Shown here: one piece after another, positions 13,924 through 20,582 of the stretch
How the letters are laid out: every line of letters starts with the position of its first letter
Position numbering within the stretch: the stretch's first letter is position 1
Origin: a virus
Reading direction: 5' to 3' (one strand)
IMG/VR virus record: IMGVR_UViG_3300020152_000060
Coordinates: 1-21,380 of that record
Length of the DNA stretch: 21,380 nt
The notes under the pieces: generated by a model
The model's database searches: none
What the model was told of the DNA's origin: nothing
The model's input: the letters and a program-made list of their open reading frames with translations, nothing else
Made by a program: the position numbers and the translations under genes

Positions 13924-16548
13924 GTGCCCAGCCTGAGCGACGAGCTCGACTTCGTCCGCCAGCTCGGCGGAAGCCCGCTCGACGAGGAGCCGGAGCAGCA
14001 GCCGGAGCCGTTCGACGAGGAGGCGTTCGTCGCGTCTCTGCATGGCTCCGCGCCTGAGCCTGCGGTCGACCCCGATCGTGTGCGCATGTTCGCGCCCGAC
14101 GGATCGGCGGTCACGGTCCCCAAGCTCGACATGCAGCGAGCGCTGGACGAGGGGTATCAGACCGCCGAGCAGCAACACCAGGCTGCGCTCGAGGCAGAGT
14201 ACGGTGGCGCTGGTGGTGCCGCGCTGGCGGGCGCCATGGGCGGGCTGCGTGGCCTCTCGCTAGGGCTCTCGGACGCGGCGAGCGCGGCGCTCACAGGCGC
14301 GCTCACGCCAGAGGCGCCACAGCTGACCCCAGAAGCGCGCGCGCGTGCCGAGCAGATGGGACTTGCCGTCCCCGAGGACAAGGGCTCCTTCCTGACCGGC
14401 TACGAGGCGGCTCGCGAGTACCAGCGAGGGCTGCAGGAAGCGCACCCGACCGCCTCACTGACCGGGGAGCTTGGCGGAGCGCTCCTTGGCGGCGGCGCAG
14501 GGCTCGTGCGCGGCACGGCGGGCCGCATGCTCTCGGCTACGCCAGCAGCGCTCGCGACGCGTGCGGCGGTGGCCTCGTCGGAAGCGGCGGCGGCGCGACT
14601 CGGCGGCGGGGTGATGGGCCGCATTGGTGCCACCGCGCTGGGCTCTGCCGTGGAGGGCGGGATTGCCGGCGCGGCTGTCCAGGTGGCGGACGCGGTGCCC
14701 GAGTTCGCGACCGATCCCGCCGAAGCGGCCGAGCACCTGCTTGCCGGCGCGGGCGAGGGCGCTCTGCTCGGTGCAGCCATCGGCGGCGGACTCATGGCGT
14801 CGGGCGAGCTCGCGCGCGCGGCAGGTCGCGGCGCGCTGAGCCTCACGGACAGCATGATGGGCAGCCTCATGCCGAGCACCGACACGCTGCGGCAGCTCGC
14901 CGGGGAGAGCGCATACAAGGCAGCCGTCGGACGCACGAGCAAGGCGGCGATGAAGTTCGCCGATCGGCACGGCGGAGCCGCTGCAGTGGGCAAGACGCTG
15001 CTCGACGAGGGCGTTCCGCTCGCGGGCTCTGCCGAAGAGATCCTGGAGGCCACCTCGCGCAAGGCAGACGAGGTCGGCGCGGCCCTCGGCGCGAAGGTGA
15101 AGGAGATCGACGCGCTCGGGGGTATCCCCGTCAGCCGCGCCGAGGTGATGCAGCGCATCGACGACGAGGTTTTGGCGCCGCTGCGCGGTAACGTGTTCGG
15201 GCAAGACATCCTGGCTGCCGTGGAGCGCAAGATCGAGCCGTTTCGCGGCGCCATGTCAGCCGGCGAGCGTCCCGTGATGGTCCGCGGAGCCGACGGCGCG
15301 ACCCGTGCGGTCAATCGCGACGCGATTAGCTTCGAGGAGCTGCATGCGATGCGCAGGGACCTCGATCAGACGCTCCGCTACGAGTCTGCGGGGCCTCCGA
15401 CGCCCACCACGCAGGTCATGCGCGACGTGCGCACGGTGCTCGAGGATTCGTGGCTGGAAGCAGCCGAGCGGAGCGCGCAGAGCGTCGGCGTGGACGGCTT
15501 CGCGGACTCCGTACGCGGTCTCAAGCGCAAATACGCCCACCTTCGGCTCGCGGCAGACCAAGCCGAGGAGGCCGTGCAGACGCAGCTCGCCAATCGCTCG
15601 CTCTCGCTCACGGACAACATCTGGGGAGCGGGCGCCGCGGGCGCTCTCACCGCTGGTGGTGGGCTCTTCGGGCTCGCTGCGGGCGCGGGGACGGCCGTCG
15701 CTCACAAGATGGTGCGCGAGCGGGGGCGTGGTATCGCGGCCATCGCGTTCAATCAGATGGCCGACCTCGCAGAGCGTAAGACAAGCCTTGTCGCGCTCTC
15801 CGCGAGCGGTCAGCAGAGGCTGGCGCGCACCGCGCAAGCGCTCGTGGAGCGCACGGGACGCGCTGCCTACGCAGCGGAGGGCGCTGCCATCTCCAAGTTC
15901 AGCGAGCGCGACCTGCAGGAGGCGATTGCGGAGGCGCAGGAGCTCGAGGACCCGAGCAGCGAGACCTCCGCGCACCTGCACAACACCGCTCAGCAGCTCG
16001 ACATGGTCAATCCAGGCATGGGCCAGGCGTACGCGCAGACCGTGGTGCGCCGCTCGCAGATGATCCGAGGCATGCTGCCGACGAAACCGCTCAGCACGGC
16101 GGTGTTTTCGCCTCAGCGGCAGCTCGATCCGACCACGGAGCGCAAGGTCCACCGCGCGATCGCCGCCTCTCACGAGCCGCAGAAGGCGCTCGAGCGTGTC
16201 GCAGCGGGGAATCACTCGCCGGAGGACCTTCGCGCCGTCAAGACGGTGTATCCGGCGATGTGGAAGCGCTTCCAGCAGAGCGTGCTCGAGCAGTTCCGCG
16301 CCATGCAGCGCCCGCCGAGCCACGAGACGCGTCTGCGCATCGCCTACGCCACGGGCTTGAACCTCGATCCAACGGTGGAGCCCGGCGCGATCCAGATGCT
16401 GCAGCGCGTGGCGCAGTCGCCCGACCAGCAGCAGCAAGCCGAAGCGAAGCAGGACGCTTCCGCACAGGCCGTCGCGCAGCAGTTCAAGCCGATCGACGCA
16501 GACAGCGTGTACGCCGCACCTGTCGATGCTCGTATCGATCGCAGGTAG
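13924..16548 (+). CDS. Very large virion protein with glycine-zipper-like segments, probable ejection/membrane channel protein
   Basis: The 874 residues start at GTG directly after the upstream TAA. An acidic N-terminus and a VRMFAPDGSAVTVP module (53-67) precede a long Ala/Gly-rich region (about 95-300) with small-residue zipper patterns such as GELGGALLGGGAGLVRG (about 181-197) and GALLGAAIGGGLMASGEL. A second one, GALTAGGGLFGLAAGAG, lies at about 572-588. The intervening and C-terminal parts are charged helix. The segment YEAAREYQRGLQEAHPTASLTGELGG recalls a pattern seen in several phage internal virion proteins. Membrane-inserting zipper helices would suit a protein that forms the DNA translocation channel through the host envelope, as T7 gp15/gp16 do. 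The stop TAG lies inside the next putative promoter. No peptidoglycan hydrolase motif is recognised. Confidence 0.62.
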   Translation: MPSLSDELDFVRQLGGSPLDEEPEQQPEPFDEEAFVASLHGSAPEPAVDPDRVRMFAPDGSAVTVPKLDMQRALDEGYQTAEQQHQAALEAEYGGAGGAALAGAMGGLRGLSLGLSDAASAALTGALTPEAPQLTPEARARAEQMGLAVPEDKGSFLTGYEAAREYQRGLQEAHPTASLTGELGGALLGGGAGLVRGTAGRMLSATPAALATRAAVASSEAAAARLGGGVMGRIGATALGSAVEGGIAGAAVQVADAVPEFATDPAEAAEHLLAGAGEGALLGAAIGGGLMASGELARAAGRGALSLTDSMMGSLMPSTDTLRQLAGESAYKAAVGRTSKAAMKFADRHGGAAAVGKTLLDEGVPLAGSAEEILEATSRKADEVGAALGAKVKEIDALGGIPVSRAEVMQRIDDEVLAPLRGNVFGQDILAAVERKIEPFRGAMSAGERPVMVRGADGATRAVNRDAISFEELHAMRRDLDQTLRYESAGPPTPTTQVMRDVRTVLEDSWLEAAERSAQSVGVDGFADSVRGLKRKYAHLRLAADQAEEAVQTQLANRSLSLTDNIWGAGAAGALTAGGGLFGLAAGAGTAVAHKMVRERGRGIAAIAFNQMADLAERKTSLVALSASGQQRLARTAQALVERTGRAAYAAEGAAISKFSERDLQEAIAEAQELEDPSSETSAHLHNTAQQLDMVNPGMGQAYAQTVVRRSQMIRGMLPTKPLSTAVFSPQRQLDPTTERKVHRAIAASHEPQKALERVAAGNHSPEDLRAVKTVYPAMWKRFQQSVLEQFRAMQRPPSHETRLRIAYATGLNLDPTVEPGAIQMLQRVAQSPDQQQQAEAKQDASAQAVAQQFKPIDADSVYAAPVDARIDRR

Positions 16549-16576
16549 GCCAGTGCGCCGGTCGCGTCCGCAGACT
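16547..16576 (+). promoter_or_regulatory. Putative phage promoter copy 5 (AGGCCAG element), before receptor module
   Basis: AGGCCAGTGC starts inside the TAG stop of the preceding gene. A −10-like CAGACT lies at 16571-16576 and seven bases separate it from ATG 16584. No Shine-Dalgarno sequence is present. A perfect 7-bp dyad, GTCCGCA / GACT / TGCGGAC (16566-16583), covers the −10 box and ends directly against the ATG; it would mostly lie upstream of the predicted transcript and may act on DNA. Confidence 0.52.
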
Positions 16577-16583
16577 TGCGGAC

Positions 16584-16991
16584 ATGTCATCTGCCGCTGA
16601 ATACCAGGCAGCTCGCGCCACCGGGCCGATCGCCTCCACGAGCACGACGGGCCTACGCGGGGTCGCACGCGCAGCGCTCTCCGGCACCACGCAGAGCTGG
16701 GCCATCCCCCCCGAGCTACGCGGCAAGTGGGTGCGGATGGTGGCCAACAGCCAGGATGATGTGCAGTACGCGTTCGGCGAGGGCTCCGCGCCCGGCATCG
16801 TGCTGACCCAGATCTCGGTGCTCGGGACGGGTCACGGCAGCGCGGGGACCACGATCTTCTCGCGCACGTCCGAGGAGCGCTTGGTTCCGCCGAGCGCTAC
16901 GCATCTCGCGTTTCGCTCCATGACGGTGAACACGGGGACGAGCGGCGCGCTCGGGGGCTGGTTCGAGCTCTACTGCTCCGAGACGCCCTGA
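16584..16991 (+). CDS. Small virion protein of unknown function
   Basis: This is a 135-residue frame from ATG 16584. After a Ser/Thr/Ala-rich N-terminus come SWAIPPELRGKWVRMVANSQDDVQYAFGEG (about 38-67) and several beta strands ending WFELYCSETP. Such short proteins with an 'IPPELRGKWV' type segment occur in phage virion gene blocks, possibly as tail or decoration components. Its stop is nine bases before the tailspike start, so both should be translated from one mRNA. No motif points to a catalytic function. Confidence 0.6.
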   Translation: MSSAAEYQAARATGPIASTSTTGLRGVARAALSGTTQSWAIPPELRGKWVRMVANSQDDVQYAFGEGSAPGIVLTQISVLGTGHGSAGTTIFSRTSEERLVPPSATHLAFRSMTVNTGTSGALGGWFELYCSETP

Positions 16992-17000
16992 GCCGTATCG

Positions 17001-19349
17001 ATGGCGACAATCGACGTGTGGCCAGCGTCCGGGACGGTGACGCTCGAAAGCGGCGCCGTGATCACGTCGGTGGGCGCAGAAGTGCTCGTCACGAACGAGA
17101 TTCAGCGACTGCTGCGCTCGCGCGTGCTGCTGACGAGTGATCCTTCGGGCGAAAGCGCTGACCCAAGCCCGCTTCCGGGCGGTGGGGGAGGTGGCGGCAG
17201 CGGCGTCGGTGATGCAACGACGTATGTGGTCCCTGCGGGTGGATTCGGCGTCGCGGCGGACGGCAGCACGGACGACTACACGGCTCTTCACACGCTCTGC
17301 AACGTCACGGTCAGCGCCGACGGTGGCACGGTCACGCTTCAAGGGCCGTATACGTACCGCATTTCGACTAACCTCACGATTCCGTCCAACGTCACGCTGA
17401 GGATCCTGCACGGCGCCGTAATCAAGCCGGACGCTGGCGTGACGCTGACGGTCAACGGTCCAGTCGAGGCGCCCTGCGTGCGGTGCTTCGACACCACGCA
17501 GGGGCTCAGCGTCGTCTCGTACATCCGGCTGCCCGGCAAGACTGTCTATCCAGAGTGGTTCGGCGCCAAGAACGACAGCGGCGCGACTGACAACCACGCG
17601 GCCATCATGGCCGCCTTCGAGGCGCTCAAGGGCGCGAACGGCACCATCGAGTTCTCCGGGACGCAGGGGTACTACGGCCTCTCCAAGGGAGTCGGGTTGA
17701 TTCCATCGGACGGCAGCGCCGCCAACATCCTTGGCGAGGTGACGATCAAGGGGCAAGGGTGGGGCACGCAGATCAAGCACACGCTAGAGTACGCGTTCGG
17801 TGCCGACTACGGGGCGGACCTCGCGATCTTCCGGGTCCAGGGCCACGTGAACCAGTACGTCAAGCATCTGCACGTTCGCGACATTCGCATCAGCGGGTAC
17901 AGCTCCGCGGACCACATCCAGTGCTTCCGCCTCGGCTTCGTGAACAAGGCGCACTTTGAACGCGTGTACATCGACAGCACGGCGAATGAGGGCATTACGT
18001 CGGTCTCCACCGATGCCTGTAACGTGTTCCTGATCGATCACTGCTACGCGGAGAACGTCGGGCGGAACACGCAGAACGTGGCCGCGTACAACACGAACGC
18101 GAACTGGACCATGGTCACGAACTGCACCGCGATAGGTTGCGGTCAGGGCGTCGAGCACACGGGGCGCGGAGCCATCTTCTCGAATAACACCTTTGAGCGG
18201 TGCCTCGCGAACGGTCTGCTGGTGGCGAGTTCCACCTACCACAGTGAAGAGATCCTTGTGACCGGCAATCGCCTCTTTCGTTGCCCCGTCGCGATTACGA
18301 CCGCATCGCAGACCGACTCGCTCGGCAAGATGATCATCGCAAACAACGTCATCTCGTTTTGCGATACGGGCGTCACAGTCGTGTCCGGCAACAACAACGG
18401 GGCCATCATCGAGGGCAACTATTTCTACGGCGGTGAATCGACCGTTGGCGCGGCCGTCGTGCTTGCGACCGGGCGTCACACTGTCCGCGGCAACGAGTTC
18501 GTGTACCTGACCGGGACGCACACGCTATCAACCACCAACGGCTCTGTGACGGCCACTGGCAACCGTGGGTCCGGCATTACGGATGGTATGTACGTCACGA
18601 TCGCGGGAGTCACGGGCGAGAAGCGCGTCGAGTCGATGGTCTGGAGCATCAGCACGGGCATCGTGTGCACGCTCAGCAGCGCATGCGACGCGACCGTAAC
18701 CGGCGCATCGTGCACGTACCACTCCGGCAAGTGGGCGTACTACATCAACGTCACGACTGACGACTACCACATCATCGAGGGGAACACGTTCCGCGGCGAA
18801 GGCTGGACGACGCTCTGCATCTCGCTCAAGGGGCTTCGGGCCACCGTGAAGGACAACCTTTGGGACAACGGGGGCGTCGCGTGGTCCGCGTTTCTAGTCG
18901 GGATCGGCGGCTCCCTCGCCTCGCTGCGCGGCGTGCACACGAACAATCCGAGTTCGCTTATCTACGGCCCCTCCGAGCGCAGTCAGCTGCAAATCGCAGG
19001 CGACCCTCCAGCGCTAACCTGGAAGGTCGGAGACGTGACCTACGATCCAGCGCCAACGGCGGGCGGAACTGTTGGCCGCGTGTGTGTCACCGCAGGCACG
19101 GCGGGAACCATCCCGTTTGCCGCAACCGGCTCCATCACGAGTGGCTCGACCACGCTTACTTTGTCGTCGAGCGGCTCGCTGTACATCGGCGCGTACATCA
19201 CGATCGCTGGCGTCACGGGCACGAAGCGAATCGCCAACCTAAGCGGCACCACGGCAACGCTGGATAGCGCGGCCAACGCGACGGTGTCCGGCGCAGCCAT
19301 CGCGTTCTCTGCGCCGGTTTGGAAAACCTTCGGGAGCATCACAGCATGA
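17001..19349 (+). CDS. Tailspike / tail fibre with right-handed beta-helix (pectate-lyase-like) domain
   Basis: Tailspikes bind and often degrade host surface polysaccharide. This 782-residue protein has an N-terminal virion-anchoring part (1-50), a Pro/Gly hinge with seven consecutive Gly (about 60-66), then two pectate-lyase-superfamily opening motifs: FGVAADGSTDDYTALHTL (82-99) and PEWFGAKNDSGATDNHAAI (about 183-201). A long run of beta-helix rungs follows (repeated N/T/G turns such as NNTFERC, GNRLFRC, NNVISFC, GNYFYGG). Two copies of a small beta module (about 505-578 and 709-780) carry YVTIAGVTGEKRV and YITIAGVTGTKRI. The catalytic residues cannot be assigned, so enzyme activity is unproven. 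The stop overlaps the next start (ATGA). No Shine-Dalgarno sequence is evident; coupling to the gene nine bases upstream is likely. Confidence 0.8.
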   Translation: MATIDVWPASGTVTLESGAVITSVGAEVLVTNEIQRLLRSRVLLTSDPSGESADPSPLPGGGGGGGSGVGDATTYVVPAGGFGVAADGSTDDYTALHTLCNVTVSADGGTVTLQGPYTYRISTNLTIPSNVTLRILHGAVIKPDAGVTLTVNGPVEAPCVRCFDTTQGLSVVSYIRLPGKTVYPEWFGAKNDSGATDNHAAIMAAFEALKGANGTIEFSGTQGYYGLSKGVGLIPSDGSAANILGEVTIKGQGWGTQIKHTLEYAFGADYGADLAIFRVQGHVNQYVKHLHVRDIRISGYSSADHIQCFRLGFVNKAHFERVYIDSTANEGITSVSTDACNVFLIDHCYAENVGRNTQNVAAYNTNANWTMVTNCTAIGCGQGVEHTGRGAIFSNNTFERCLANGLLVASSTYHSEEILVTGNRLFRCPVAITTASQTDSLGKMIIANNVISFCDTGVTVVSGNNNGAIIEGNYFYGGESTVGAAVVLATGRHTVRGNEFVYLTGTHTLSTTNGSVTATGNRGSGITDGMYVTIAGVTGEKRVESMVWSISTGIVCTLSSACDATVTGASCTYHSGKWAYYINVTTDDYHIIEGNTFRGEGWTTLCISLKGLRATVKDNLWDNGGVAWSAFLVGIGGSLASLRGVHTNNPSSLIYGPSERSQLQIAGDPPALTWKVGDVTYDPAPTAGGTVGRVCVTAGTAGTIPFAATGSITSGSTTLTLSSSGSLYIGAYITIAGVTGTKRIANLSGTTATLDSAANATVSGAAIAFSAPVWKTFGSITA
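18513..19338 (+). repeat. Duplicated ~70-residue beta module in the tailspike
   Basis: The first copy is about 18513-18734 and the second about 19125-19338. They share TIAGVTG.KR at the same internal position, then a CTLSSACDATVTGA versus ATLDSAANATVSGA segment, and end at a Trp. The second copy is at the C-terminus. Confidence 0.7.
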
Positions 19350-20128
19350 GAAGCAGGAGCAGAGCCTTTCGAAGGAATCTATTGCCGCGTGCACTATCCG
19401 TTACTGCCGCGGAGTTCGACCCTCTCGAGCACGCTGCAATCTTCGCTGCTTACCGCGCTGACACCACGGATACCGCGACAAACTTCGATTGGACCGACCT
19501 CACGGGAAACGGCCACACGCTGCGTCAGGCGACGACGGACGACAAGCCGACTGTCACGACTGCGGCGGAGCTCGGTGGCCGAGAGGTCATCCGCTTCGAC
19601 GGCGTGAGCGACTACCTCGCGGCCATCGACGTAGCGGCGACGTACACGTTCTTGCATGACGGTGCTGGCGCAGACGTGTGGGCAGTCGGCGTGATGCGCG
19701 ACAACACTGCGGGTGAGTCTGTCATCGACACGTACTCAGCTGGTGCGGCGACGGGCTTTCGCATTCTGCGCGGCGGGACGGGTCCAGTCGTGCGCACGAC
19801 GACGCTGACGAACGCGGGCGGCTTCTCGGCGGATCTCACCAGCACGGGTCCTTTCACGCAGGACCAGCCGTTCATCGTACGCGTCACGGTGAAGACCGGG
19901 GCGACGCGGGAGGTGGAGCTGTTTGCCAATGGCGCATCCGTGGCCAACAGCGCGCTGACGACGCCCGGCACGAACGCGCCGCCCGCCACGCTCAACGTGG
20001 GCCGGCGCCCGAACGGCTCCTCGTTCTGTCAGGTGGATCTCGCGGCGATCTACATCTTCAGCGACGTGCTCTCGACCTCGGACGCGACGAGCATGCAGGA
20101 CCTGCTGTCTACGTACTACGCGCTGTAG
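19346..20128 (+). CDS. LamG / concanavalin A-like virion protein
   Basis: The 260-residue frame starts at ATG 19346, which overlaps the tailspike stop; GGGAG at 19332-19336 is a good ribosome binding site for it. A basic N-terminus (RSRSRAFRRNLLPR) is followed by a jelly-roll lectin-like domain: DWTDLTGNGHTLRQ (about 48-61), VIRFDGVSDYLAA (81-93), alternating strands, and a terminal helix after VDLAAIYIFSDVL. This W.D.(S/T)GNG...FDG..D.L pattern is typical of LamG-like (concanavalin A-like) domains that bind glycans or serve as fibre tips. It probably assembles with the tailspike. The TAG stop lies inside the next putative promoter. Confidence 0.75.
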   Translation: MRSRSRAFRRNLLPRALSVTAAEFDPLEHAAIFAAYRADTTDTATNFDWTDLTGNGHTLRQATTDDKPTVTTAAELGGREVIRFDGVSDYLAAIDVAATYTFLHDGAGADVWAVGVMRDNTAGESVIDTYSAGAATGFRILRGGTGPVVRTTTLTNAGGFSADLTSTGPFTQDQPFIVRVTVKTGATREVELFANGASVANSALTTPGTNAPPATLNVGRRPNGSSFCQVDLAAIYIFSDVLSTSDATSMQDLLSTYYAL

Positions 20129-20156
20129 GCCAGCGCTCGAGCGCGACCCTTACCGT
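20127..20156 (+). promoter_or_regulatory. Putative phage promoter copy 6 (AGGCCAG element), before distal fibre genes
   Basis: AGGCCAGCGC starts inside the TAG stop of the LamG-like gene. A −10-like TACCGT lies at 20151-20156, exactly six bases before ATG 20163, so transcription would begin at the start codon. No Shine-Dalgarno sequence is seen. A palindrome GCGCTCGAGCGC lies between the boxes at 20133-20144 and could be an operator or simply reflect GC-rich sequence. Confidence 0.55.
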
Positions 20157-20162
20157 CGGCGC

Positions 20163-20567
20163 ATGAGGCTTGCGGTAGCACGACGAAACGAAGCGCTCGA
20201 CGCCATCCGAGACAACGCGAACAGCGGCATCCTGCGCATCTACTCGGGCACGCGCCCGACTGACGCCGACACCTCGCTCAGCGGCAACACGGTACTTGCT
20301 GAGCTGGTGCTCAATGCGACCGCGTTCGCCGCGGCGAGCGGTGGTGTCCTCACCGCCAACGCGATCACGCAGGACGCGAGCGCAAACGCGTCGGGTACCG
20401 CGTCGTTTGCGCGGCTGTTCCAGAGCGACGGCACCACGGTGTTCGGCGACCTGTCGGTGAGCGCGAGCGGTGGCGGCGGCGAGATTCAGTTCGCCACGAC
20501 CACGTTCACGGCCGGCGTCGCGGTCAGCATCTCGAGCTTCACGATCACGTTCCCCGTCGGCACCTGA
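20163..20567 (+). CDS. Small phage structural protein, probable fibre-associated
   Basis: This is a 134-residue protein with a helical N-terminus (LAVARRNEALDAIRDN) and a beta domain. ILRIYSGTRPTDADT (23-37), the GTASFARLFQSDGT segment (78-91) and a final ISSFTITFP match a pattern common to small virion proteins in many phages (RIYSG.RP....D, then GTA.FFR, then G..V.I.SFT.T.P). Its precise role is not known. It leads the gene cluster that continues past the right edge; 15 nt separate it from the next start. Confidence 0.65.
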   Translation: MRLAVARRNEALDAIRDNANSGILRIYSGTRPTDADTSLSGNTVLAELVLNATAFAAASGGVLTANAITQDASANASGTASFARLFQSDGTTVFGDLSVSASGGGGEIQFATTTFTAGVAVSISSFTITFPVGT

Positions 20568-20582
20568 GCAGAGTAGGGCCTC

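Noticed and set aside
16566-16583. Hairpin abutting ATG 16584 as a ribosome-blocking structure
   Set aside because: If transcription starts at or near the ATG, as the −10 position suggests, this hairpin is not in the mRNA; kept only as a DNA dyad within the promoter entry.
15256-16668. Other long minus-strand open frames (also near 3548-4471, 5434-6327 and 20109-21272)
   Set aside because: All lie opposite well-supported virion genes in the GC-rich mirror frames and have shadow-like composition.
19319-19345. TTG start upstream of the LamG-like gene
   Set aside because: ATG 19346 overlaps the tailspike stop and has GGGAG at good spacing; the TTG has neither.
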